Assembly: GCF_018837975.1 (NCBI RefSeq)
Contig: NZ_JAGSOY010000008.1
Coordinates: 81,164-122,564 of the forward strand
From: Zooshikella harenae
GTDB lineage: Bacteria; Pseudomonadota; Gammaproteobacteria; Pseudomonadales; Zooshikellaceae
DNA: 41,401 bases
Reading direction: 5' to 3'
In this document: positions 30,578 to 38,894 of the stretch, piece by piece
How the letters are laid out: each line of letters begins with the position of its first letter
Numbering within the stretch: position 1 is the first letter of the stretch
The notes under the pieces: model-generated
The model's input: the letters and a program-made list of their open reading frames with translations, nothing else
What the model was told of the DNA's origin: nothing
The model's database searches: none
Program-made: the position numbers and the translations under genes

Positions 30578-31708
30578 CTACATATTTTCAAAAAAGCTTT
30601 TTACACCTTCAAACCAAGATGTTTTACGAGGAGATTGTTTATGCCCCCCTTCCCCTTCAAATGTAGCTTGTAATTCTTCAAACAATTCACGTTGACGCTT
30701 TGTCAGACTGACTGGCGTTTCAATAATTACACGACACAATAAGTCTCCCTGAGCTCCACCACGAACAGGTGCAACGCCTTTTCCTCGAACTCTAAACAGT
30801 TTACCTGTTTGTGTTTCAGGTGGAATTTTTAATTTAACTTTGCCATCCAGTGTTGGGACTTCTAATTCCCCTCCTAAGACAGCATCACAAATGGTAATGG
30901 GTACTTCACAGTAAAGATGCTTGCCATCACGCTGGAATATCTTATGGTCTCGTACAGAAACTTGAACATATAAATCACCTGCAGGCCCACCATTTAGCCC
31001 TGCTTCCCCTTCACCAGAAAGGCGAATACGATCACCTGTATCTACACCTGCTGGAATCTTAATTGAAAGGGTTTTGTATTCTTCAACACGACCTTCACCA
31101 TGACAGTCTCGACATGGGTCCTTAATGACCTTACCAGTACCATGACATGCTGGACAGGTTTGTTGTACAGAGAAAAAGCCCTGTTGCATACGAACCTGAC
31201 CAACACCACCACATGTACTACATGTTTCTGGTGAAGAGCCTTTACGTGCTCCAGAACCATCACAGGTTCGACACTCTACTTGTGTCGGAATACGAATTTT
31301 CTTTTCAATACCTCTTACAGCTTCTTCAAGCTCTAACTCCATAGAGTAGCGTAAGTCAGCACCCCGCTGTACACTGCTACGCCCACGCCCGGCACCTGCT
31401 GCCGTTCCGAAGATATCACCAAAAATATCGCCAAAAACATCACCAAAGCTACCTGCGCCAAAGCCACCAGCACCAGCCTGACCATCCACTCCAGCATGAC
31501 CAAACTGATCATAAGCTGCTCTCTTTTGTGAATCAGAAAGCACCTCAAATGCCTCATTAACCTCTTTAAACTGATCTTCTGCAGCTTTATCCCCTGGATT
31601 TCGATCAGGGTGATATTTCATGGCCATACGACGGTAGGCTTTTTTCAAGTCTTTTTCAGAAACATCCCGGGAAACACCCAGAATTTCATAGTAATCTCTT
31701 TTGGCCAT
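30578..31708 (-). CDS. dnaJ: Chaperone protein DnaJ (Hsp40)
   Basis: Co-chaperone that delivers clients to DnaK and stimulates its ATPase. 376 residues. J domain with HPD at 33-35, a Gly/Phe-rich linker (about 75-110) and four zinc-binding CxxCxGxG repeats ([32 protein letters not shown]). Two C-terminal substrate-binding domains follow. It lies 153 bp after dnaK with a partial hairpin between, so it is probably mostly co-transcribed. Confidence 0.99.
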   Translation of the reverse strand: MAKRDYYEILGVSRDVSEKDLKKAYRRMAMKYHPDRNPGDKAAEDQFKEVNEAFEVLSDSQKRAAYDQFGHAGVDGQAGAGGFGAGSFGDVFGDIFGDIFGTAAGAGRGRSSVQRGADLRYSMELELEEAVRGIEKKIRIPTQVECRTCDGSGARKGSSPETCSTCGGVGQVRMQQGFFSVQQTCPACHGTGKVIKDPCRDCHGEGRVEEYKTLSIKIPAGVDTGDRIRLSGEGEAGLNGGPAGDLYVQVSVRDHKIFQRDGKHLYCEVPITICDAVLGGELEVPTLDGKVKLKIPPETQTGKLFRVRGKGVAPVRGGAQGDLLCRVIIETPVSLTKRQRELFEELQATFEGEGGHKQSPRKTSWFEGVKSFFENM

Positions 31709-31787
31709 AGCTTTAGAAAACCTGCGAGCTTATTACCCCGAAAAACAATTGCTGTTTCGGCACAAGACAGTTATAGACACAAACGAC

Positions 31788-31810
31788 AACGCGGGAAGCA
31801 CTCCCGCGTT
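31788..31810 (-). terminator. Hairpin between dnaK and dnaJ
   Basis: Perfect 9-bp GC-rich stem AACGCGGGA/TCCCGCGTT with a 5-nt loop, but only a weak U-tail (GTCGTTTGTG) on the minus strand. It is likely a partial terminator or an mRNA-stabilising structure that lowers dnaJ relative to dnaK. Confidence 0.5.
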
Positions 31811-31861
31811 ATACCATTAGGGTTGTCACCCTGTTGAGAAAAATACCTCTTTAGCAAAAGG

Positions 31862-33790
31862 TTACTTCTTCTCATCCTTTACTTCTTCAAACTCTGCATC
31901 AACAGCATCATCAGCAGATTTGTTTGCACCCTCACCTTCAGGTTGAGCTTGGCCAGCCTCGCCTTGTTGTGCTTGCTCGGCATACATACGTTGCGCCAGG
32001 GCAGAAGATGCTTCTGTTAATGCCTTAGTTTTAGTTTCTATTTCTTCTTTGTCGTCACCTTTGAGGGCTTTTTCCAGCTCTTCAATGGCTTTTTCTATTT
32101 TTTCCTTTTCATCAGCAGAAACTTTATCTTTCGCTTCTTCTACTGTTTTCTTCGTAGCATGGATCAAACCATCAGCGGCATTGCGAGCATTTGCCAGTTC
32201 TTCAAACTTACGGTCTTCCTCAGCATGAGCTTCTGCATCCTGAACCATTGAATCAATTTCACCATCAGACAAGCCGCTTGATGCTTTGATGACAATAGAT
32301 TGCTCTTTGCCTGTTGCCTTGTCTTTAGCAGAAACATTCAAGATACCATTAGCATCAATATCGAATGTTACTTCAACTTGAGGTACACCACGTGGCGCAG
32401 TTGGGATATCAGCCAAGTCAAATCGACCCAGTGATTTGTTGTCGCCAGCACGCTTACGCTCACCTTGGCAAACATGGATGGTTACAGCTGTTTGATTGTC
32501 TTCTGCCGTTGAGAAAACCTGCGACTTTTTCGTTGGAATTGTCGTATTTTTCTCAATCAATGGAGTCATGACTCCACCCATGGTTTCAATACCCAATGTT
32601 AGCGGCGTAACGTCAAGTAGCAATACATCTTTAACATCTCCAGACAATACTGCACCCTGAATTGCAGCACCCATTGCTACAGCTTCATCAGGGTTAACAT
32701 CTTTACGAGGCTCTTTATTAAAGAAGTCTTTAACTTTTTGCTGAACCATAGGCATACGGGTTTGACCACCCACCAGAATAACTTCATTGATTTCAGAAAT
32801 ATCCAGCCCAGCATCTTTTAGTGCAATACGACATGGCTCAATAGAGCGTGTAACCAACTCTTCAACCAATGACTCTAACTTTGCACGTGTCACTTTGACA
32901 TTAAGGTGCTTAGGTCCAGTCGCATCAGCGGTAATGTAAGGTAGATTTACATCTGTTTGCTGACTAGAAGAAAGCTCAATTTTCGCTTTTTCTGCTGCTT
33001 CTTTTAGTCTTTGCAACGCTAGTGGGTCATTGTGCAAGTCAATGCCTTGCTCTTTTTTGAACTCGTCTGCCAAATAATCAATCAGGCGTAAGTCAAAATC
33101 TTCACCGCCTAGGAAGGTATCACCGTTAGTCGCCAATACCTCAAATTGGTGCTCACCATCAACTTCAGCAATTTCGATAATGGAGATATCGAATGTACCA
33201 CCACCCAGGTCGTATACAGCAATTGTGGAATCACCACGCTTTTTATCCATGCCATAAGCCAAAGCAGCCGCTGTAGGCTCATTAATAATCCGCTTAACTT
33301 CTAAACCGGCAATACGACCAGCATCTTTTGTTGCCTGACGCTGAGAGTCATTAAAGTAAGCAGGTACAGTAATAACGGCTTCAGTAACTGCTTCACCAAG
33401 GTAGTCTTCAGCCGTCTTTTTCATTTTTTTCAAGACTTCAGCTGAAATTTGGGGTGGTGCTTTTTGGTCCCCTTTCACTTCAACCCAAGCATCGCCATTT
33501 TTAGCTTCAACGATCTTGTAAGGAACCATTTTAATGTCTTTTTGCACCACATCATCAGCAAAACGACGACCTATCAACCGCTTAATTGCAAACAATGTGT
33601 TGTTGGGGTTTGTGACCGCCTGACGTTTTGCTGGCTGGCCTACAAGTGTTTCGCCATCATCAGTGAAAGCAATAATAGAAGGTGTTGTACGAGTACCTTC
33701 CGCATTTTCAATCACTTTTGGCTTGTCACCATCCAAAAGTGCAACACAAGAGTTGGTTGTACCCAGGTCTATACCGATGATTTTACCCAT
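31862..33790 (-). CDS. dnaK: Chaperone protein DnaK (Hsp70)
   Basis: ATP-dependent chaperone of the cytosol. 642 residues (E. coli 638). Nucleotide-binding domain with [25 protein letters not shown] and [10 protein letters not shown]. The linker is [13 protein letters not shown], then a beta-sandwich substrate domain and a helical lid. The C-terminus is Gln/Gly/Glu-rich and ends [10 protein letters not shown], the usual EEV-type tail. It is preceded by a sigma-32-like promoter and a hairpin beside the ribosome site. Confidence 0.99.
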   Translation of the reverse strand: MGKIIGIDLGTTNSCVALLDGDKPKVIENAEGTRTTPSIIAFTDDGETLVGQPAKRQAVTNPNNTLFAIKRLIGRRFADDVVQKDIKMVPYKIVEAKNGDAWVEVKGDQKAPPQISAEVLKKMKKTAEDYLGEAVTEAVITVPAYFNDSQRQATKDAGRIAGLEVKRIINEPTAAALAYGMDKKRGDSTIAVYDLGGGTFDISIIEIAEVDGEHQFEVLATNGDTFLGGEDFDLRLIDYLADEFKKEQGIDLHNDPLALQRLKEAAEKAKIELSSSQQTDVNLPYITADATGPKHLNVKVTRAKLESLVEELVTRSIEPCRIALKDAGLDISEINEVILVGGQTRMPMVQQKVKDFFNKEPRKDVNPDEAVAMGAAIQGAVLSGDVKDVLLLDVTPLTLGIETMGGVMTPLIEKNTTIPTKKSQVFSTAEDNQTAVTIHVCQGERKRAGDNKSLGRFDLADIPTAPRGVPQVEVTFDIDANGILNVSAKDKATGKEQSIVIKASSGLSDGEIDSMVQDAEAHAEEDRKFEELANARNAADGLIHATKKTVEEAKDKVSADEKEKIEKAIEELEKALKGDDKEEIETKTKALTEASSALAQRMYAEQAQQGEAGQAQPEGEGANKSADDAVDAEFEEVKDEKK

Positions 33791-33805
33791 TTTTTTATCT
33801 CTCCA

Positions 33806-33825
33806 TACTCTACCTATGTAGAGTA
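33806..33825 (-). promoter_or_regulatory. Hairpin adjoining the dnaK ribosome binding site
   Basis: TACTCTAC-ATAG-GTAGAGTA on the minus strand: a perfect 8-bp stem with a 4-nt loop. It ends one base before the GGAGAG ribosome site of dnaK. It may stabilise the mRNA 5' region or affect ribosome access with temperature. Confidence 0.5.
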
Positions 33826-33924
33826 GCTAATTCGTCAATAACCCTAATTTGAAAATGTTGAGTCAACCGCTGTCTGCATACGCATATATAGGAGATTGCC
33901 AGTGATTACTCTATTTGCTTTGCT

Positions 33925-33952
33925 ATATGCGTCCTGTTCTAGCAATTTCAAG
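33925..33952 (-). promoter_or_regulatory. Probable sigma-32 promoter for dnaK
   Basis: CTTGAAA (33946-33952), 14-bp spacer, CGCATAT (33925-33931), against the heat-shock consensus CTTGAAA-N11-16-CCCCATnT. The -35 is perfect; the -10 is partial. The -35 overlaps the grpE stop codon, allowing dnaK to be induced independently of grpE. Confidence 0.6.
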
Positions 33953-34586
33953 CCTTCTCATCGATTTTTGTTTCACTAGGCTTAGCCACAATAACCATTG
34001 CTGGACGAATCAACCGTCCACTCAGGGTATATCCTTTTTGCAACGCAGCAAGTACAGTACCTGGTTCGACATCAGGACTTTCCTGCATAGACATTGCTTC
34101 ATGGTATTGTGGATCAAACGGCTCTCCGACAGGATCAAGCTGTTCAACATTATGCTTTTGCAACACATCAATAAACATCTTTAACGTTAGCTCAATTCCT
34201 TCGCACATAGCCTTTTGCCCTGGCTCATCACGATTAGCCGTTTCTAAGCCTCGCTCTAAGCTATCAATGACAGGTAACAGAGACTTACTAAAACCTTCCA
34301 GTGCAAATTTATGGGCTTTTTCAACATCTTGTTGAGAACGACGCTTAACATTCTGCGCATCCGCTTGAGCACGTAATGCTTGCTCCTGAGCCTCCACCAA
34401 GGCATTCTGCAGCGAATTAACTTCTGTTTGTAGAGACTCAATAGCCTGCTTGTCAGCAATAGTATCTTCAATTTCAGTTTGATCTACTTCCACTTCAGAT
34501 ACTTCTACACTGGTATCTTCAGCTTCATTCTGTTGATCGCTCGCTACGACTTCTTCAACCTCAGGTGTAGACTTTTTATCAGTCAT
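33948..34586 (-). CDS. grpE: Nucleotide exchange factor GrpE
   Basis: Releases ADP from DnaK and acts as a thermosensor of the chaperone cycle. 212 residues. The N-terminus is disordered and acidic, followed by a long dimerising coiled coil (about 50-110) and a compact beta domain with the signature PVGEPFDPQYHEAMS and LQKGYTLSGRLIRPAMVIV. First gene of the grpE-dnaK-dnaJ group, with a very good sigma-32 promoter about 65 bp upstream. Confidence 0.98.
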   Translation of the reverse strand: MTDKKSTPEVEEVVASDQQNEAEDTSVEVSEVEVDQTEIEDTIADKQAIESLQTEVNSLQNALVEAQEQALRAQADAQNVKRRSQQDVEKAHKFALEGFSKSLLPVIDSLERGLETANRDEPGQKAMCEGIELTLKMFIDVLQKHNVEQLDPVGEPFDPQYHEAMSMQESPDVEPGTVLAALQKGYTLSGRLIRPAMVIVAKPSETKIDEKA

Positions 34587-34651
34587 CCCAGTCTCTCCGT
34601 TAATTGCTATAGCTATTTAGGGCAACCGTATAAATGGTTATTTTTCCAGCA

Positions 34652-34679
34652 ATATGGGGATAAACCGCTGCGTTTCAAG
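34652..34679 (-). promoter_or_regulatory. Sigma-32 heat-shock promoter for grpE
   Basis: CTTGAAA (34673-34679), 13-bp spacer, CCCCATAT (34652-34659): an essentially perfect match to the RpoH consensus. It is located 66 bp before the grpE start codon. Confidence 0.85.
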
Positions 34680-34725
34680 GCTTGACTTTTAGCTATTCAT
34701 TATTATTTGATGCAAAAAAAGGCTA

Positions 34726-34741
34726 CTGTACAAATTAACAG
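34726..34741. promoter_or_regulatory. LexA (SOS) box 1 upstream of recN
   Basis: CTGT-N8-ACAG, all eight consensus bases present (CTGTACAAATTAACAG). About 190 bp before the recN start codon, in the grpE/recN divergent spacer. Confidence 0.7.
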
Positions 34742-34860
34742 CATTTATGCTTTAGCTATTAAACATGTATAGGTAACTGCCCAATGACTACAACTGTAAT
34801 GATATGTAGATTTATTCCGATGCTATAGGCTAGACCTGACGACCGAATACTGCTAGTTTA

Positions 34861-34876
34861 CTGTATAAACAAACAG
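34861..34876. promoter_or_regulatory. LexA (SOS) box 2 upstream of recN
   Basis: CTGT-N8-ACAG again perfect (CTGTATAAACAAACAG), 53 bp before the recN start and containing TATAAA, which could be part of the promoter -10. Strong candidate primary SOS operator. Confidence 0.8.
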
Positions 34877-34929
34877 CTATTTTGATAACTTATTTTTCCC
34901 TCATCAATGTTAAGGGCCGGAGTGGATAC

Positions 34930-36600
34930 ATGCTGCTTCACTTATCTATCAGCAATTTTGCTATTGTTGACACACTAGAGCTGGATATTCCCTCAGGTAT
35001 GACGGTGATTACTGGTGAAACAGGTGCTGGTAAATCCATTATGCTGGATGCACTTGGACTTGCTTTAGGTGATCGAGCTGAAGTTGATATGATTCGCGCT
35101 GAAGCTAACAAAGCAGAGGTTATAGCAAGCTTTGATATACAGCACTTGCCAGACGCTCAAAAATGGCTTGCAGACCATGATTTACAAAATGGTAATGAAT
35201 GCATTTTTCGTAGGGTAGTTACCCGTGAAGGCCGTTCACGAGGTTATATTAATGGTACCCCCTCAACCCTTCAGCATTTGCGTATGTTAGGGGATATGCT
35301 GATTGATATTCACAGTCAACATGAGCATCAATCCCTACTCAAAAAAGATACCCACCGAAAACTGCTTGATGCTTTTGCCGAAACATCGGCATTAAGTGTA
35401 AACGTTAATCAGACTTATCAACTCTGGAAACAATGTAATACAAAATTAAATACGCTTAGCCAGCAACATGATGAGATGGCAGATAAAGTACAACTATTGA
35501 GTTATCAAGTGCATGAGCTTCAACTATTGGACCTGCAGGAAAATGAAATAGAGGCACTGGAACAAGAACAAAAAATGCTAGCGAATGCAGAATCATCAAT
35601 GCATTACTGCCAACAAGCATTAACGCTGTGTAGTGATAGCGATAACAGTAGCATTCTTCATCACTTAAATATTACTCAGCATGCTTTAAGTAAAATACAA
35701 CCTGATAACACCTTCATTAACGATGCACTGCAACTGTTGGCTAGTGCACAAATTCAAGTCGAAGAAGCGGTGGCGGAACTTAACCGCTTTACAGACCATT
35801 TTGATGCAAATCCTGAGCGACTTCAAGAAGTAGAACAGCGATTAAGTGCTATTTATGACTTAGCCCGTAAACACAGAGTTTCTCCTGAAGAGCTCTACAT
35901 GAAACAGCAGACTTTGGAAAAAAGTCTGCTGGAACTTGAGTCTTCTGATGACTCCTTAGAAGTTCTCACCCATGAAATAGCTCGTTTAGAAAAAGACTAT
36001 TTCGCAAAAGCCAAGAAGCTTTCAAAGCTCAGAGAGAAGTCAGCCAAAACACTTAGCCAAAAGGTTTCTGAACAAATACAACAAATTGGCATGCCAAATG
36101 GTTACTTTCAAGTACAGTTAACGCATATACCTACCCATACACCAGAACCTTTTGGCGTGGAAGATGTTGAGTTTTTAGTCAGCACCAACCCAGGACAACC
36201 TGCCAAACCTCTGCAAAAAGTTGCTTCAGGTGGTGAGTTATCTCGAATCAGCCTAGCGATTCAAGTGATTGCTGCACAACTTTCAACGACACCTACTTTG
36301 GTGTTTGATGAGGTTGATGTTGGAATAAGTGGTGGTGTTGCAGAAACGGTAGGTCAACTGCTAAGAAAGATCGGAGGCAAAGGGCAAGTGTTGTGTGTAA
36401 CACACCTCCCTCAAGTTGCTTCACAAGGGCATCAACACTTTTTTGTTCATAAACAGGTAAAGACTGATACTACTCACACTAATATTGCAACACTAAGTGC
36501 GGAGGAAAAAGTCACTGAAATTGCCCGCTTGTTAGGTGGGCTTAATATCACTGAACATACACTGGCACATGCTAAAGAAATGATTACTACTGTTGAGTAA
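34930..36600 (+). CDS. recN: DNA repair protein RecN
   Basis: SMC-like ATPase that acts on chromosomal double-strand breaks and is one of the most strongly SOS-induced genes in E. coli. 556 residues from the ATG at 34930, which has GGAG seven bases upstream and starts MLLHLSISNFAIV as in relatives. Walker A GETGAGKS is near residue 29. A long coiled-coil middle (about 160-390) is followed by the ABC signature ASGGELSRISLAIQ and Walker B LVFDEVDVGISGG near residue 456. It is divergent from grpE, with two LexA boxes upstream. Confidence 0.98.
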   Translation: MLLHLSISNFAIVDTLELDIPSGMTVITGETGAGKSIMLDALGLALGDRAEVDMIRAEANKAEVIASFDIQHLPDAQKWLADHDLQNGNECIFRRVVTREGRSRGYINGTPSTLQHLRMLGDMLIDIHSQHEHQSLLKKDTHRKLLDAFAETSALSVNVNQTYQLWKQCNTKLNTLSQQHDEMADKVQLLSYQVHELQLLDLQENEIEALEQEQKMLANAESSMHYCQQALTLCSDSDNSSILHHLNITQHALSKIQPDNTFINDALQLLASAQIQVEEAVAELNRFTDHFDANPERLQEVEQRLSAIYDLARKHRVSPEELYMKQQTLEKSLLELESSDDSLEVLTHEIARLEKDYFAKAKKLSKLREKSAKTLSQKVSEQIQQIGMPNGYFQVQLTHIPTHTPEPFGVEDVEFLVSTNPGQPAKPLQKVASGGELSRISLAIQVIAAQLSTTPTLVFDEVDVGISGGVAETVGQLLRKIGGKGQVLCVTHLPQVASQGHQHFFVHKQVKTDTTHTNIATLSAEEKVTEIARLLGGLNITEHTLAHAKEMITTVE

Positions 36601-37062
36601 CAGATAATTTTATTAAACAAATAAATGTAAAAAATAATTCACTAAATATTTATTTAACCAATAGTAGATTAAAGGGCCCCTCTAAAAATAGTGATTTTTT
36701 TGTAAGAGCAAGGAAGCACTGCACGGAGGACCGCAGTGTATAAGAAATACATGAGGATCCAAGTACAGCGCTGACACAGCTATCATTATAAAGCTGCATA
36801 TAAAAAGCAAGTAGTAACTTAATTTCTTCTGAAGAAAGCCAAAGTAAAAAGTGGTTTTATACATCTAACCATAATTCTTCACCTGGTGCTCAAATAGACC
36901 AAAGACGATCTATTTGAGTTTTATCTTTTTTAAAACACAGGCAAATTTACACTAAATGCATTGTCTATTTTAAGAATCACTTAGGCCTAAAGTGTGTAAG
37001 TGTACATCAGTATTAACTTAATAATGAGGAGTCAGGTTAGTAGCAAACTATGTCACAAAAAT
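36601..37062. other. Non-coding recN-fur spacer with possible small mobile-element relic
   Basis: About 460 bp without a credible gene. A more GC-rich block (about 36672-36775) stands out from AT-rich flanks and contains GGGCCC, a CACTG/CAGTG hairpin (36717-36738) and the palindrome CAGCGCTG. The segment is bracketed by direct repeats TAACCA at 36655-36660 and 36866-36871, which could be a target-site duplication. A plus-strand terminator follows at 36889. A 60-codon minus-strand frame here looks non-coding. Alternatives: a small RNA gene or simply a long recN 3' region. Confidence 0.4.
36889..36932 (+). terminator. Rho-independent terminator downstream of recN
   Basis: Perfect 10-bp stem CTCAAATAGA/TCTATTTGAG with a 10-nt loop, followed by TTTTATCTTTTTT on the plus strand. 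It lies almost 290 bp beyond recN, so it ends either a long recN transcript or an independent small RNA. Confidence 0.8.
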
Positions 37063-37470
37063 TTATTTTTGTGTTTTAGGTTTCACATAAAGCACAAGAC
37101 TATGATCAACCAGATCATAACCATGCTTTTCTGCTATTTGTTTTTGTAGTTTTTCAATATCTTCATCACAAAACTCAACAATACGGCCTGACTCCACACA
37201 CACCATATGGTCATGATGGTTACCCTGAGCCAACTCAAATACAGAATGTCCACCATCAAAGTTATGCCGAACCACTAAGCCAGCATTTTCGAACTGAGTT
37301 AAAACACGGTAAACTGTTGCCAAACCAACATCTTCATCGGCATCCATTAAGGCTTTATAAACATCTTCAGCACTCATATGGCGATGGTCTGCATTTTCTA
37401 AAATTTGCAGTATCTTAATTCTGGGCAAAGTTACTTTCAGACCCGCTTTTCTTAACTCTTGATTTTCCAC
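37063..37470 (-). CDS. fur: Ferric uptake regulator Fur
   Basis: Iron-responsive repressor of uptake genes. 135 residues, closely resembling the Pseudomonas form: [36 protein letters not shown] recognition helix, [12 protein letters not shown] and the metal-binding HHDHMVC. The CxxC/C-terminal cysteine pairs found in E. coli Fur are absent, as in Pseudomonas. The GTG start at 37470 is set by AAGGA seven or eight bases upstream. Divergent from bamE. No clear Fur box is seen in the 91-bp spacer. Confidence 0.97.
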   Translation of the reverse strand: MENQELRKAGLKVTLPRIKILQILENADHRHMSAEDVYKALMDADEDVGLATVYRVLTQFENAGLVVRHNFDGGHSVFELAQGNHHDHMVCVESGRIVEFCDEDIEKLQKQIAEKHGYDLVDHSLVLYVKPKTQK

Positions 37471-37496
37471 AACACTATCCTTTATAAATCGAACCC

Positions 37497-37525
37497 TTAG
37501 CAGACGCCAAGAAGTAAGGTATTAT
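37497..37525 (+). promoter_or_regulatory. Candidate sigma-70 promoter for bamE
   Basis: TTAGCA (37497-37502, 4/6 match), 17-bp spacer, TATTAT (37520-37525, 5/6 match), placing the start of transcription about 30 nt before the bamE ATG. Confidence 0.4.
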
Positions 37526-37561
37526 CTCACTTTGACCCAAGATAGTGGAAGTCTTAATAAG

Positions 37562-38032
37562 ATGCAAAACACCTTAACAAAATTCACTTTTCTCGCGTCA
37601 CTTTTAATATGCATTAGTGGCTGTTCATTTTTCTCAGATAGCGACCATCGTACGGTTAGCTTTCCTGGCGTGTATAAGATTGATATTCAGCAAGGCAATA
37701 TCATCACTCAAGATATGGTAAACCAACTACGCCCAGGAATGACCAAGCAACAGGTACGCTTTATTTTAGGCTCCCCTCTCTTGATAGATAGTTTTAACCA
37801 AGAGCGTTGGGATTATGTCTACAGCTTTCAACCAGGAGGAGAAGGCCGCTCCCAAGAAACACTCAGTATTTTCTTTAAAGATGACATACTGACTCACTTT
37901 TCGGGAGATTTTCGCCCAGATCCCAAAGCTATCATGGAAGAAGCAGGTATACCTATACCAGAAGATGAAACAAGTGCAGATGTATCAAGTGATAGTGAGC
38001 TATTAGAAGACGTTCCAGCAGAAGACTTTTAA
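37562..38032 (+). CDS. bamE: Outer membrane protein assembly factor BamE
   Basis: Lipoprotein subunit of the BAM complex that inserts beta-barrel proteins. From the ATG at 37562 it has 156 residues. The lipoprotein signal peptide has lipobox ISG-C. The conserved core includes [36 protein letters not shown] and the [11 protein letters not shown] segment. The C-terminal 40 residues form an acidic Pro/Glu/Ser tail longer than in E. coli. The fur-bamE divergent arrangement is also found in Pseudomonas (omlA). Confidence 0.95.
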   Translation: MQNTLTKFTFLASLLICISGCSFFSDSDHRTVSFPGVYKIDIQQGNIITQDMVNQLRPGMTKQQVRFILGSPLLIDSFNQERWDYVYSFQPGGEGRSQETLSIFFKDDILTHFSGDFRPDPKAIMEEAGIPIPEDETSADVSSDSELLEDVPAEDF

Positions 38033-38050
38033 TATGAAGTGTGCTCAAAC

Positions 38051-38088
38051 AAGCCTTGAGTAGCCAGGTTAATGGTTACTCAAGGCTT
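38051..38088. terminator. Long hairpin between convergent bamE and rnfH
   Basis: A 12-bp perfect stem AAGCCTTGAGTA/TACTCAAGGCTT extended by CCA/TGG to about 16 bp with a G-U pair. U-tails are weak on both sides, but the position between convergent genes supports a bidirectional terminator. Confidence 0.6.
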
Positions 38089-38123
38089 AGTATTAAACCG
38101 TCAAAGGGGTAGCTCCGCTTAGA

Positions 38124-38453
38124 CTAGTCAGGCGACTCTGTCTGTTTAGCAAGCTTCGCTTTTTCTGCTCGCCGTTTACGAACTTCTTTGGGGTCAGCAA
38201 TTAGTGGTCGGTAAATTTCTACTCGCTCCCCCTCTTCTAACACTCGCTCCTTGGGTTTAGGTACTAACTTACCAAAAATTCCCATCTTGGCAGTATCCCA
38301 GTTAATACCCTCAAACTCCTTATCAAGCTTTGAAGCAATCGCCGCATCAAAAACAGAAGAACCTTTTGGCATATTAAGCACGACTACTTTTTGCTTATTT
38401 GCCAGTGCATAAGCCACTTCAACCTTGATTTGTTCTTCAGCGATATCAACCAT
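38124..38453 (-). CDS. rnfH: RnfH family ubiquitin-like protein (UPF0125)
   Basis: Small beta-grasp protein of unknown exact role. 109 residues from the ATG at 38453, with AAGGAAG just upstream. It shows the family pattern: VEVAYALANKQKVVVLNMPKGSSVFDAAIAS, then INWDTAKMGIFGKLVPKPKERVLEEGERVEIYRPL split across the fold, and a basic tail (KEVRKRRAEKAKLAK). Its start overlaps the ratA stop by 8 bp, so the pair is translationally coupled, as in E. coli ratA-ratB. Confidence 0.93.
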   Translation of the reverse strand: MVDIAEEQIKVEVAYALANKQKVVVLNMPKGSSVFDAAIASKLDKEFEGINWDTAKMGIFGKLVPKPKERVLEEGERVEIYRPLIADPKEVRKRRAEKAKLAKQTESPD

Positions 38454-38877
38454 AAACTTCCTTTGCGCGTTGACAAAAAGCATCCACCATTGAGCTGGTT
38501 GCTGACACCAAGAAAGCGCCAAGCGTCTTTTCTAGCATTTTACCAGAGAGGGTAAAGGCTATATCCAATTCCACCTTACATGCATTATCTGCAAGCGCCT
38601 TAAAGTGCCACTTTCCTTTGAGCTTGGAGAATGGTCCTTGAACCAGCTCCATTTCTATGGAATCACATTCCGATAAATGATTTCGAGTAGTAAACGAATG
38701 TCTGAGACCACCTTTTGCAACATCTAAGCTTGCTTCCACCATATCAGAATGCCTTGAATGAACCTTCGCTCCAACACACCAAGGCAAAAAGTGAGGATAA
38801 GACTCAATGTCATTGATGAGGTCAAACATCGCTCTGGCCGAATACATGACCAGAGCTGAACGATTAATCACTGCCAT
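38446..38877 (-). CDS. ratA: RatA/Coq10-type SRPBCC (START-like) protein
   Basis: 143 residues from the ATG at 38877; longer readings run into the preceding gene and are rejected. Family marks: INRSALVMYSARAMFDLINDIESYPHFLPWC split over the first helix and sheet, FTTRNHL in the centre, MELVQGPFSKLKGKWHF, and the RAKEVYG end. In E. coli RatA is reported as a 50S-binding inhibitor of subunit association; relatives are Coq10-like ubiquinone-binding proteins. Which role applies here is open. The ribosome site is weak, and the gene begins 17 bp after the transporter stop codon. Confidence 0.92.
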   Translation of the reverse strand: MAVINRSALVMYSARAMFDLINDIESYPHFLPWCVGAKVHSRHSDMVEASLDVAKGGLRHSFTTRNHLSECDSIEMELVQGPFSKLKGKWHFKALADNACKVELDIAFTLSGKMLEKTLGAFLVSATSSMVDAFCQRAKEVYG

Positions 38878-38894
38878 TAACTGATGCTTTACCC

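Noticed and set aside
36682..36864. 60-codon minus-strand frame in the recN-fur spacer
   Set aside because: No ribosome site, no recognisable domain and the odd composition of a palindrome-rich block. It looks like chance translation of a repeat element.
37478..37510. TTGGCG-N18-TATAAA as a fur promoter
   Set aside because: Its -10 overlaps the fur ribosome site (AAGGA), so the transcript would start after the ribosome site; the real promoter is probably further upstream.
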